Below, piece by piece: positions 7,878 through 16,863 of a stretch of 64,000 bases of DNA. Position numbers and translations under genes: made by a program. The notes under the pieces are model-generated. The model had not been told where the DNA came from. It saw only the letters and a program-made list of their open reading frames with translations, and did not search any database. The DNA lies in NCBI RefSeq assembly GCF_946893725.1, contig NZ_CAMPPE010000002.1, forward strand, positions 124,001 through 188,000. Reading direction: 5' to 3'. The stretch's first letter is position 1. Every line of letters begins with the position of its first letter. Source of the DNA: Anaerococcus sp. Marseille-Q5996 (GTDB lineage Bacteria; Bacillota; Clostridia; Tissierellales; Peptoniphilaceae).

Positions 7878-9577
7878 TGCTTTCTGAGCTATTTATAGAT
7901 AATTTTGTAATTATAAAAAGAAATCATATATTTTTTGAAGAGGGATTTAATGTACTAACTGGTGAAACTGGATCTGGAAAATCACTAATCCTCGAATCTA
8001 TAAATTTGCTTTTAGGAAAAAGAGCTGATAAAGACATAGTAGGTCGTTTTGCGCCAAAAACTGTTATTGAAGGAGTTTTTGAGCTGGATGAAAAAGCTAA
8101 AAATATATTAATAAATAACGGTGTAATCTTTGATGAGGATGATAATAAACTAATAGTTAATAGAACCATTTCTCAAAAGTCATCTACTTTACGTATCAAT
8201 GGTAGAGTTGCAAACCTTACTATACTTAGAGAAATATCACCGATACTTATTGATATTTACAATCAGGGTGATTCTAATGCCTTTATGAACAAGGCAAACT
8301 ATATTTACCTTATCGATAATTATTCTAACGACCAAGAAACTATCGATCTTAGAAAAATGATTAAGGCCTTAGTTAATCAAAAAAACGAATATTTAGTAAA
8401 ATATAACAATCTAAATTTATCGGATGAAGAAATAAGTAGGGAAAGAGATTTGATAAAATACCAAATCGAAGAAATTGAAAAAATAGATTTATTTTCTATA
8501 AATGAAGAAGAAATTGATGAGGAATACAAAAAGCTAAATAATATCAATGCCATGCGTGAGTCAATAGAGGCAGCCAAGGGTATTTTGGATAATAGCGATT
8601 ATGATGTAAATTCTATTTCTTCAATGCTTGGTGCAATATTAAGTGAAATTAATTCTTTTTCTGATATCGATAGTAAGATAGGTGAGTTTTATGATCGCTT
8701 ATCTGCCCTAAATGATGAGGTAAATGATATATATTCAGAAATGGATATTTACCAAGAATCATTAACAGGAGATCCAGAAAGAGCTCAAGAACTCGAGGAC
8801 ATTATAGAACACATTTACAATTTAAAAAGAAAATACGGTTCAAATATAGATGAAATAATTTCCTATTATGATGAAATCTCGGCTAGGATTAAGGAACTGG
8901 ATGAGATTGAAGACTTAAGAGATAATTTGGATAGTATCTTATCTGACATTGACCAAAAACTTAATGAAAATGCTAGTAAGCTCCATGATATTAGGATTAA
9001 AAAAAGTAAAATCCTAGAGGAAAATATAAATAAATCTATTGCAGACTTAAATATCAAAAATGGTTTATTTAAAATAGAATTTAGTAAAAAAGATAACATT
9101 GATACTACTGGTGCAGATGAGCTAGATTTCCTAATAAGGACAAATAAGGGAGAGGATTTAAAGTCACTTACCAAAACTGCATCAGGCGGTGAAATATCCA
9201 GAATCATGCTAGCTTTTAAGGAAATATTTGCTGACTTTGATGATGTAGATACTATGATATTTGATGAGATTGATACTGGAATATCAGGACGAACTGCCCA
9301 AATTGTGGGAGAAAAAATCCTAGATTTATCAAATAAAAGACAGGTAATAGCTATAAGCCACCTGCCACAAATTGCATCCTTAGCTAGCAACCATATACTA
9401 ATTAACAAAGAAGATGTGGGAGATTTTACAATTTCATCGACCCAAAAAATTGAAGGCGAAAAACGTATTTCAGAAATAGCTAGACTAATAGGTGGAGTAA
9501 ACATTACAGAAATAACCATAAATTCAGCAGGTGAAATGCTAGAAATGGCGGAGGAATTAAGAAATGAGCGACAATAA
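7877..9577 (+). CDS. recN: DNA repair protein RecN
   Basis: RecN is an SMC-like ATPase recruited to double-strand breaks. The Walker A motif GETGSGKS is near residues 30-37. A long central coiled coil follows. The ABC signature ASGGEISRIMLAF and the Walker B segment TMIFDEIDTGISG are near 430-480. The 566-residue length is normal. It overlaps argR by one base at the start and the nudix gene by 14 bases at the end. Confidence 0.96.
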   Translation: MLSELFIDNFVIIKRNHIFFEEGFNVLTGETGSGKSLILESINLLLGKRADKDIVGRFAPKTVIEGVFELDEKAKNILINNGVIFDEDDNKLIVNRTISQKSSTLRINGRVANLTILREISPILIDIYNQGDSNAFMNKANYIYLIDNYSNDQETIDLRKMIKALVNQKNEYLVKYNNLNLSDEEISRERDLIKYQIEEIEKIDLFSINEEEIDEEYKKLNNINAMRESIEAAKGILDNSDYDVNSISSMLGAILSEINSFSDIDSKIGEFYDRLSALNDEVNDIYSEMDIYQESLTGDPERAQELEDIIEHIYNLKRKYGSNIDEIISYYDEISARIKELDEIEDLRDNLDSILSDIDQKLNENASKLHDIRIKKSKILEENINKSIADLNIKNGLFKIEFSKKDNIDTTGADELDFLIRTNKGEDLKSLTKTASGGEISRIMLAFKEIFADFDDVDTMIFDEIDTGISGRTAQIVGEKILDLSNKRQVIAISHLPQIASLASNHILINKEDVGDFTISSTQKIEGEKRISEIARLIGGVNITEITINSAGEMLEMAEELRNERQ

Positions 9578-10109
9578 ATTTTACGAAACGTCTATTAAAT
9601 CAGACACTATTTACGATGGCAAAATTTTAAAACTCAGAGTAGAGACAGTAGAATTACAAAATAAAAAATATTCAAAAAGAGAAATTGTGGACCACCAAAA
9701 GGGAGTAGGCATTATTGCCTATGATGGAGATGACAAATTATGGATGGTAAGCCAGTACAGGATTGCTGTTGATAAAGTTATGCTAGAAATCCCAGCGGGA
9801 CTAGTTGATGCAAATGAAGCACCAATAGAGGCTGCAAAAAGAGAATTACAAGAAGAAATAGGATTTCTTCCAGAACAAATAGATTTCTTATTTACCATGC
9901 ACTCATCTCCTGGATTTACAAATGATAAGTTATTATTCTTTGTAGCAAAAGATTTAGTAGAATCAAAACTAGATCTAGATGAGGACGAAAACTTAGAAGC
10001 TAATTCATATCCAATTGATGAGCTTTATAATATGGTCGAAAACGGCGAAATCACAGATGCTAAAACAATAATTGCTATCCAATATGCAATGATGAATAGA
10101 AATAATTAA
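9564..10109 (+). CDS. nudF: NUDIX hydrolase, ADP-ribose pyrophosphatase-like
   Basis: This 181-residue protein probably hydrolyses ADP-ribose to AMP and ribose 5-phosphate. A complete Nudix box is present, with GLVDANEAP followed by AAKRELQEEIGF. The N-terminal strands with KREIVDHQKGVGIIAY and the downstream SSPGFTNDKL segment fit the ADP-ribose pyrophosphatase subgroup. It overlaps the 3' end of recN and touches scpA. Confidence 0.88.
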   Translation: MSDNKFYETSIKSDTIYDGKILKLRVETVELQNKKYSKREIVDHQKGVGIIAYDGDDKLWMVSQYRIAVDKVMLEIPAGLVDANEAPIEAAKRELQEEIGFLPEQIDFLFTMHSSPGFTNDKLLFFVAKDLVESKLDLDEDENLEANSYPIDELYNMVENGEITDAKTIIAIQYAMMNRNN

Positions 10110-10801
10110 TGGAATTTACTATTGAACTAGAGGGCTTTACAGGCCCTTTTGATTTGTTATTAAAACTAATTGAAAAGAAAAAAATAGATATATACGATAT
10201 AAACTTAGAGGATTTGACCAAGGATTATCTATCAGAAGTTGAAAAGTTAGATCCAGCTATTGAAGATTTGAGTAGCTTTATTTATATTGCTTCAGTACTT
10301 TTAAATATAAAATCAAATAAACTTTTACCAAAAGAAAAAGATGAAAATTTGGAAGAAGATTTTATTGCCTACTTAATCGAGTATAAAAAAATAAAATCTG
10401 TCCAAAATGATTTAAAATTATTAGAAGAGGAAGCAAGAAAAATCCACAGTAAATATGGAGAAGACTTGGCAAAATTTGAAGCTGAAGAAGAAATAATTAC
10501 CAAAGATGTGAAAATTCTAGCCAATCAATTTCAAAAACTTCTAAAAAGACTAGAAAAAGAAGAAAAGCCTCATAATATTATTTCTCAAGTCAAAATGCCA
10601 GATGTAAATGATTATTTATCAAGTTATAGAAGAGCCTTGAAGATTAGAAATGATTTGAAACTTGATTTAATAATCAATGAAATTCACACAAAGGCAGAGT
10701 GTATAGCAAGCTTTTTAGCACTATTGGAACTTTGCAAACTAAAAGAAATATACCTAGAGCAAAATCAAGGTAACAAATTTCATATAAAAAAAAGAATGTA
10801 G
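10109..10801 (+). CDS. scpA: segregation and condensation protein A
   Basis: ScpA is the kleisin subunit that bridges SMC heads in chromosome condensation. The N-terminal FTGPFDLLLKLIEKKKIDIYDI signature is diagnostic. The acidic middle and the C-terminal winged-helix segment (about 175-225) are present. The 230-residue length is typical. Its start overlaps the nudix stop by one base, and scpB follows after six bases. Confidence 0.95.
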   Translation: MEFTIELEGFTGPFDLLLKLIEKKKIDIYDINLEDLTKDYLSEVEKLDPAIEDLSSFIYIASVLLNIKSNKLLPKEKDENLEEDFIAYLIEYKKIKSVQNDLKLLEEEARKIHSKYGEDLAKFEAEEEIITKDVKILANQFQKLLKRLEKEEKPHNIISQVKMPDVNDYLSSYRRALKIRNDLKLDLIINEIHTKAECIASFLALLELCKLKEIYLEQNQGNKFHIKKRM

Positions 10802-10807
10802 GAAAAG

Positions 10808-11341
10808 ATGGATAAAATTTATCTTAAGGGACTTATTGAAGAGGTTTTATACATTTGGGGAGAGCCAATCAATATAAATGACCTTTCAGCAATAATTACC
10901 GACGCAGATAAAAAACAAATAAAAATAGCAATTGATGAAATGGTAGCCGAAAGAAAACAAAATCAAAGTGGGCTTTTGATTAATAACTTCGATGGAGAGT
11001 ACCAGTTTGTAACTAGGGTAAAACACGATAAATATTTTTCTTCTCTAGTAAAGAAAACCGAGAAAAAGCTAACATCATCAGCTCTTGAAACCCTATCAAT
11101 TATTGCCTATAAACAACCTATAACTCGAGCAGAAGTTGATAAGATCCGTGGGATAAATTCTCAAACCACAATTGATAATCTTTTGGATCGTGGACTTATA
11201 AAAGAGAATGGCCGTTTGGATAAAATTGGCAAGCCAATTATTTATGTTACAACGACCTTATTTTTACAATATTTTAATATATCTTCTCTAGAAGAATTGC
11301 CAGAGATAAAAGAATTAGAAGAGGAAATTTATGAGGATTAA
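10808..11341 (+). CDS. scpB: segregation and condensation protein B
   Basis: ScpB is a dimeric winged-helix partner of ScpA in the SMC complex. The conserved LSSAALETLSIIAYKQPITRAEV-type segment is present here as LTSSALETLSIIAYKQP at about residues 90-106, followed by the IRGINSQTTIDNLLDRGLI motif. At 177 residues it is of normal size. It overlaps the pseudouridine synthase gene by 11 bases. Confidence 0.95.
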   Translation: MDKIYLKGLIEEVLYIWGEPININDLSAIITDADKKQIKIAIDEMVAERKQNQSGLLINNFDGEYQFVTRVKHDKYFSSLVKKTEKKLTSSALETLSIIAYKQPITRAEVDKIRGINSQTTIDNLLDRGLIKENGRLDKIGKPIIYVTTTLFLQYFNISSLEELPEIKELEEEIYED

Positions 11342-12026
11342 CAAATTTATTGCCCAAGCAGGATATACTTCTCGAAGAAAAGCTGATGATTTGATTAGAG
11401 ATGAAAAAGTTAAAGTAAATGGGAAAATCCTAAAAGAAATGGGTTATGATGTTAAGGATGATGATATTGTAAGCATAGATGGGGAAATACTTCAATTAGA
11501 AGAGTATTTTTATTATAAGCTTAATAAGCCAGTTGGATATATCACAAGTAATTTTGACCCTCATAATGACAAAGATTTAAATAATCTAATAGATATTGAC
11601 GAAAGATTTTTTGCAGCTGGTAGGCTTGATAAGGATAGCCACGGACTTTTAATAATTACAAATGATGGAGATTTTACAAACTCATTAATCCATCCTTCAT
11701 CCGGGGTTAGCAAAGAATACATAGTAAAAGTCGATAAGTTATTAAATGAGAATCAAATAGAAAAATTTAAAAGTGGCCTTGATATAGGAAATGGTGAGAT
11801 AACTAGAGAGGCAAATATCAGATACTTAAAAAATAACACCTACATAGTTGTCATTCGCCAAGGGTATAATCGCCAAATCAGAAGAATGTTTGATTTTTTT
11901 GGATCAACTGTAATAGATTTAAAACGAACAAAAATTGGAGCTATATATCTTGATGACTTAAAAGAAGGTCAATACAAAAAATTTGATGAAAAAGAAATGG
12001 AATTTGTTTCTTTATGGAAGCAATAG
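11331..12026 (+). CDS. rluB: RluB/RsuA-family pseudouridine synthase
   Basis: This 231-residue enzyme isomerises a uridine in rRNA. The N-terminal S4 domain (MRINKFIAQAGYTSRRKAD) is followed by the catalytic motif AAGRLDKDSHGLL, with the nucleophile at about Asp100, and by the RQGYNRQIRRMF motif. Placement after scpB matches Bacillus RluB. Which rRNA uridine it targets cannot be told from sequence alone. Confidence 0.92.
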   Translation: MRINKFIAQAGYTSRRKADDLIRDEKVKVNGKILKEMGYDVKDDDIVSIDGEILQLEEYFYYKLNKPVGYITSNFDPHNDKDLNNLIDIDERFFAAGRLDKDSHGLLIITNDGDFTNSLIHPSSGVSKEYIVKVDKLLNENQIEKFKSGLDIGNGEITREANIRYLKNNTYIVVIRQGYNRQIRRMFDFFGSTVIDLKRTKIGAIYLDDLKEGQYKKFDEKEMEFVSLWKQ

Positions 12027-12066
12027 TTATCTATTTCTTTTTTTTATGGTAAAATTTTTATAGTAT

Positions 12067-13281
12067 ATGAAAAAAATAGGAATCATTGGAGCAGGAGCAA
12101 GTGGGCTCTATGCTGCAATTAATTTAAAAAATAAAAATACAGATGTGACTATCCTTGAGAAAAACGATAGGATTGGTAAAAAGATTCTCATGACCGGAAA
12201 TGGTAGATGCAATATAACAAATGCAAAATATTATGATGAATTTTTAGAAAACATTGTGTCCAATCAAAAGTTTTTATATTCTTCATTTAACCTTCACGAC
12301 AACTATGCCAGTATGGATTTTTTTCAAAGTAAGGGCTTAGAATTAGTCACCGAAGGATACCATAGAGTATTTCCAAAATCTCAAAAAAGTAGTGATGTTA
12401 TAAAATTTTTTGAGGATGAAATTATAAAAAATAACATAAAACTTGTCACCAATGCTGAAGTGTTGAGTATAAAAAAGGATCAAAAGTTTGAAGTTAAAAC
12501 TGCTAGAAAAGATTACGAATTTGACTATCTAATCATAGCAACAGGTGGATTATCATACCCAAATACTGGATCGACTGGAGATGGTTATAAATTTGCAAAA
12601 AACTTTGGACATAAAGTAACAAAAACCCTCCCTTCTTTAGTACCAATTTTCTTTAAGGATAAGGACTTATCACATATAAAGGCCTTGTCACTTGAAAATA
12701 TAGATATAAAAATAGAAACGAATCAAGGTATTTTTTATCAAAGAGGACCAGTTTTATTAACAAAAAACTTTATATCAGGACCCAGTACTTTAAGTTTATC
12801 ATCGTTTGTAGTTGGGAAAGATATAAAAAATGTCTCACTAAATTTGTCTAAAGATGATGAGAAAGAACTTGATCAAAATTTTATAGATATATTTGATAAA
12901 AATCCTAATAAGGATATATCAAATGTCTTAGACCAAATTATTCCAAATACTTTAGTTCCAGTAATAATAAAAAGATCGGACATAAATCTAGATAAAAAAT
13001 GTAATCAAATAAGAAAAGAAGAGAGAAGTAGGATTGTAAAAAATATTAAAAATTTCACCTTGGACTTTGAAAAATTTGGTGGATTTAACACTGCTGTCAT
13101 TACCAAGGGTGGGGTTGATGTCAGAGATATTGACCCTAAGACTATGGAATCTAAACTAGTTTCTGATTTGTATTTTGTTGGAGAAGTCCTTGATTTAGAT
13201 GGTCTAACTGGAGGATTTAATTTACAAATAGCATTTACAAGTGCATTTGCAGCAGCAAGTGCTATAAAGGAGAAAATATGA
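12067..13281 (+). CDS. HI0933-like NAD(P)/FAD-dependent flavoprotein
   Basis: This 404-residue flavoprotein belongs to the HI0933/YhiN family (also called BaiN-like). The FAD-binding GxGxxG motif is GAGASG at 8-13. KKILMTGNGRCNITN and ATGGLSYPNTGSTGDGY are family hallmarks, and the C-terminal FVGEVLDLDGLTGGFNLQ closes the FAD site. The physiological substrate is unknown. It lies between rluB and cmk and overlaps cmk by four bases. Confidence 0.88.
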   Translation: MKKIGIIGAGASGLYAAINLKNKNTDVTILEKNDRIGKKILMTGNGRCNITNAKYYDEFLENIVSNQKFLYSSFNLHDNYASMDFFQSKGLELVTEGYHRVFPKSQKSSDVIKFFEDEIIKNNIKLVTNAEVLSIKKDQKFEVKTARKDYEFDYLIIATGGLSYPNTGSTGDGYKFAKNFGHKVTKTLPSLVPIFFKDKDLSHIKALSLENIDIKIETNQGIFYQRGPVLLTKNFISGPSTLSLSSFVVGKDIKNVSLNLSKDDEKELDQNFIDIFDKNPNKDISNVLDQIIPNTLVPVIIKRSDINLDKKCNQIRKEERSRIVKNIKNFTLDFEKFGGFNTAVITKGGVDVRDIDPKTMESKLVSDLYFVGEVLDLDGLTGGFNLQIAFTSAFAAASAIKEKI

Positions 13282-13931
13282 CATATATAATTGCCATTGA
13301 TGGGCCTAGTGGTTCTGGCAAATCTACCATATCAAATAAGTTGGCAAAAATTTTAAATATTCAGTACCTAAACACTGGAGCCATGTATAGGGCAGCAACC
13401 CTCTACTTTTTAGAACATCTCTTAAATGAAGACTCTAGAATAGAAGAAATTAAAAAGGCCCTAGATGATATCAAAATTGATTTTAGGGATAACGAAATAT
13501 TTTTAAATGGGGTAAATGTAGAAAAGGAAATAAGGTCAGATATTGTGACAAAAAATGTGTCTTGGGTTTCTGCAAATAGTCTAGTACGTGAAAGATTAGT
13601 AAATATGCAAAGAGAAATTGCAAAAGAAAAATCATTTGTACTTGATGGCAGAGACATAGGTACAGTTGTATTTCCAAATGCCAAGTACAAATTTTATTTA
13701 ACTGCCAATGCTAGGCAGAGGGCCATAAGAAGATTTGAACAAAATGAATCAAAACTAACAGTTGAAGAAATTGAACAGGCCATTATAGACCGAGATAATT
13801 ATGACTCTACACGTGAGATTTCACCTTTAAAAAAAGCCGATGATGCAATAGAGATTGATAATTCAAATTTAAATATAGATCAGACTATCAATCTAATACT
13901 TGAAAATATGGAAAAGATAGATGTTTTATAG
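13278..13931 (+). CDS. cmk: cytidylate kinase
   Basis: This enzyme phosphorylates CMP and dCMP. The P-loop GPSGSGKST is near residues 8-16. LNTGAMYRA and the DGRDIGTVVFPNA motif are typical CMP-binding segments. The 217-residue length is normal. It overlaps plsC by 11 bases, and cmk-plsC-ispH/rpsA is a widespread clostridial order. Confidence 0.95.
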   Translation: MTYIIAIDGPSGSGKSTISNKLAKILNIQYLNTGAMYRAATLYFLEHLLNEDSRIEEIKKALDDIKIDFRDNEIFLNGVNVEKEIRSDIVTKNVSWVSANSLVRERLVNMQREIAKEKSFVLDGRDIGTVVFPNAKYKFYLTANARQRAIRRFEQNESKLTVEEIEQAIIDRDNYDSTREISPLKKADDAIEIDNSNLNIDQTINLILENMEKIDVL

Positions 13932-14514
13932 GATTTTTAGAATAATTGCCAAAATAATTATTTGGCCACTTTATAGAGTTCATGTAGTTGGCATAGAAAA
14001 TATTCCAAAAGATGAGGGATACATTTTATGTGCCAATCACAAATCTGGGTTCGATCCAATTTTTTTAGCAATAGCATTCCCGCCACAAATAAATTTTATG
14101 GGTAAGAAGGAATTGTTTGAAAATAAATTTTTAGCAGTACTTTTAAAAGCTTTTGGAGTTTTTCCAGTAGACCGAGAGCGCCGTGACTTAGCTAGTTTAA
14201 AAAATTCCATAAAATTACTTAAGGAAGAAAAAACTTTAGGGATTTTTCCTGAAGGAACTAGAACTAATAATATTGCCCGTGAAAATATGAAAGATGGCGT
14301 TGCCTATATTGCTTTAAAGGCCAAAAAAGATATATTGCCAGTAGAAATTATTTCTACTTATAAACCATTTAGAAAATCTTATGTTTATATAAATGAAGTA
14401 ATTAATGTTGATAAATACTTAAATATGAAATCTAAAGAAGCCATGGCAAAAATGACTGATCAGGTATATTTAGATATTTACAAAAGACAATTAGAAGAAA
14501 AGAAAGAGATATAA
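13921..14514 (+). CDS. plsC: 1-acyl-sn-glycerol-3-phosphate acyltransferase
   Basis: PlsC makes phosphatidic acid from lysophosphatidic acid at the membrane. The catalytic HxxxxD motif is NHKSGFDP (His40, Asp45), and the glycerol-3-phosphate binding motif is FPEGTRT (EGTR at 113-116). An N-terminal hydrophobic helix (about 3-20) would anchor it. The 197-residue length is usual. Its stop overlaps the ispH-rpsA start by one base. Confidence 0.94.
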   Translation: MFYRIFRIIAKIIIWPLYRVHVVGIENIPKDEGYILCANHKSGFDPIFLAIAFPPQINFMGKKELFENKFLAVLLKAFGVFPVDRERRDLASLKNSIKLLKEEKTLGIFPEGTRTNNIARENMKDGVAYIALKAKKDILPVEIISTYKPFRKSYVYINEVINVDKYLNMKSKEAMAKMTDQVYLDIYKRQLEEKKEI

Positions 14515-16796
14515 TGGAAATTATAATAGCTGAAAATTCTGGATTTTGCTTTGGGGTAAAAAGATCTGTTGACCTTGCCCACGAAGCCCTAGACAGTGAT
14601 AAGGAAAAATATACAGTGGGTCCCTTAATTCACAATCCACAATTGGTAGAAAAATTAGAAGGACAGGGCTTAAAAGTATTAACAAAAGAGCAAGCTCTTA
14701 AAATAAAGGATTCATTAATAGTGATCCGTGCCCATGGAGAAAGTGCTGAATTTAAACAAGCCTTACTAGAAAATGGAAATGAAATACTGGATGCAACTTG
14801 TCCAGTCCTATCAAATATATATAAAAAAATATTTGCAAAAGAAGAGGAAGGTTATCAAGTAATTATTGTGGGAGATCCTAATCATCCTGAGATAATTGCT
14901 ATGGACTCTTATTTAAAAAATGGTATAATAGTAAGTGATGAGACTGAAGCAAAAAATATTAAATGTGAAAAACCCCTCTATGTTGTAAGTCAAACTACAA
15001 ATAGAGCTGATTTTTACTATGATATTGCAAATACGCTCAAAGAAAATAATGGTAGTGTTGTGATAGAAAACACAATCTGCAATGCAACTAAGCTTAGACA
15101 AGAATCAGCAGCAGACTTGTCTAAAGAAGTTGATTGTATGATTGTAGTTGGTGGTTTTAATAGTTCTAATACTAACAAGCTATATCAAGTAGTGAGTTTG
15201 TATAACAAAAATGTTTTTAGGATTGAGACTGTTAAAGATCTACCTTTGCAAAAGCTCTCGGAATTTAAAAAAATTGGAATAATCGCAGGTGCATCCACAC
15301 CTGATGAGATTATTGAGGAGGTAGTTAGTAAAATGGACGAATTTACAAAAGAAGATTTTATGAATAGTCTTGAGGATAGTTTAAAAAAGGTATATCCAAA
15401 AGATGTTATCACAGGAACAGTTATCGATGTGAAAGATGATGAAGTTTTTGTTGATATCCAATACCGTGCAGATGGTATCATAAAACTTGACGAAATGACA
15501 GAAGAAGAACAAGAAAATCCTAAAGATCATTTTGAAGTTGGTACAGACATCGATGTTTATGTTATCAAACTAGATGATGGTGAAGGAAACGTAGCTCTAT
15601 CAACAAGAAGAGTTCAAGGAATGAAAGTTTGGAAAGACCTTGCTGAAAAATTCGAAAACGAAGAATTAGTTACAGGTACAGTTTCAGGCTTTAACAAAGG
15701 TGGACTTACAGTTGATGTTGAGGGAGTAAGCGGTTTTGTACCAGCAAGCCAAGTTGCAACATACTTTGTTAAAAATTTCAAAAAATTCGTTGGTGAAACA
15801 TGGGATTTAAAAATTGTTTCAATCGATGAAAGAAAAAATAGATTAGTTTTATCTCGTAAAGATGTTCTTGAAGAAGAATTAGACGAAAGATGGGATGAAC
15901 TAGAAGAAGGCCAAGTACTTGAAGGTGAAGTAGCAAGACTTACAGACTTTGGTGCTTTCGTAGAAGTAAATGGGCTTGATGGTTTACTACACGTATCAGA
16001 CATTGCATGGACAAGAGTAGAAGTTCCATCTGATGTATTAAACGTTGGAGATACTATCGAAGTTAAAATTTTAAAACTAAATAAAGAAAAAAATAGAATT
16101 TCTCTTGGTCGTAAACAACTTCTTGACAAACCATTCGATTCATTTGTAAATGAACACGAAGTTGGTGATGTAGTTACAGGTAAAGTTGTAAACTTACTTG
16201 ACTTTGGTGCTTTCGTAGAAGTTGCTGATGGTGTGGAAGGACTAGTACACGTTTCAGAAATTTCTTGGGATCACGTTGAAAAACCATCTGATGAATTGAA
16301 TGTTGGAGATGATATCCAAGTTAAAATTATTTCATTAGACAATGAAGAAGAAAAAATTGGTCTATCAATCAAACAATTAGAAGAAGCTCCAGAAAGACCA
16401 GAAAGAAAACCAAGACGCGAAAAAAGAGAAAATACAAATAATAATAGACCAAGAAGAAAAGCAGAAAGAGCACAAACAGATAACTTTAGCTCAGATGCTG
16501 ACTTAAACAACAACCTTGGTAACCTATTAGAACAAGCTCTATTTGCACAAGGTTCATCTGATCTAATCGGAGAAGAATCAGAAGTTGATAATGTAATCGA
16601 TGATTTTGATTCAGCTGAAGCTCCAGAAGAAAATTTAGACCAAGAAGTTAACGAAGAATTAGCTACAGAAGCTGAAAAACTTGACAATGAAGTAGCTGAT
16701 GAAGATATCGTAACACTTGAAGATGAAGAAAACCTTGATCAACCAGTTGAAGAAATCGACGATGTTGATTCTGATGAAGAAGAAATAGAATATTAA
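14514..16796 (+). CDS. ispH: IspH (HMBPP reductase) fused to ribosomal protein S1
   Basis: This is one 760-residue reading frame with two known functions. Residues 1-280 are 4-hydroxy-3-methylbut-2-enyl diphosphate reductase of the MEP isoprenoid pathway, with the cluster-binding cysteines Cys12, Cys96 and Cys189 and Glu126 in NHPEI. Residues of about 297-623 are four S1 RNA-binding repeats, the last two being most canonical (LTDFGAFVEV, LLDFGAFVEV). A basic linker (about 625-660) and a long acidic tail end the protein. IspH-S1 fusions are established in Clostridia, so this is not an assembly error. A terminator follows. Confidence 0.96.
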   Translation: MEIIIAENSGFCFGVKRSVDLAHEALDSDKEKYTVGPLIHNPQLVEKLEGQGLKVLTKEQALKIKDSLIVIRAHGESAEFKQALLENGNEILDATCPVLSNIYKKIFAKEEEGYQVIIVGDPNHPEIIAMDSYLKNGIIVSDETEAKNIKCEKPLYVVSQTTNRADFYYDIANTLKENNGSVVIENTICNATKLRQESAADLSKEVDCMIVVGGFNSSNTNKLYQVVSLYNKNVFRIETVKDLPLQKLSEFKKIGIIAGASTPDEIIEEVVSKMDEFTKEDFMNSLEDSLKKVYPKDVITGTVIDVKDDEVFVDIQYRADGIIKLDEMTEEEQENPKDHFEVGTDIDVYVIKLDDGEGNVALSTRRVQGMKVWKDLAEKFENEELVTGTVSGFNKGGLTVDVEGVSGFVPASQVATYFVKNFKKFVGETWDLKIVSIDERKNRLVLSRKDVLEEELDERWDELEEGQVLEGEVARLTDFGAFVEVNGLDGLLHVSDIAWTRVEVPSDVLNVGDTIEVKILKLNKEKNRISLGRKQLLDKPFDSFVNEHEVGDVVTGKVVNLLDFGAFVEVADGVEGLVHVSEISWDHVEKPSDELNVGDDIQVKIISLDNEEEKIGLSIKQLEEAPERPERKPRREKRENTNNNRPRRKAERAQTDNFSSDADLNNNLGNLLEQALFAQGSSDLIGEESEVDNVIDDFDSAEAPEENLDQEVNEELATEAEKLDNEVADEDIVTLEDEENLDQPVEEIDDVDSDEEEIEY

Positions 16797-16820
16797 TCTA
16801 TAAAATAAAATTAAAAACTA

Positions 16821-16851
16821 AAGAAGATGATTTCGGTCATCTTCTTTTTTA
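16821..16851 (+). terminator. terminator after ispH-rpsA
   Basis: AAGAAGATGA (16821-16830) pairs perfectly with TCATCTTCTT (16837-16846) around a TTTCGG loop, followed by TTTT. It ends the long efp-to-S1 transcription unit. Confidence 0.9.
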
Positions 16852-16863
16852 AATGAGGATACA

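Noticed and set aside
8866-9519. A 217-residue minus-strand open frame opposite recN
   Set aside because: It is the antisense of the conserved recN C-terminal domain, is Ser/Ile-rich as expected for an antisense frame in AT-rich DNA, and has no family features.
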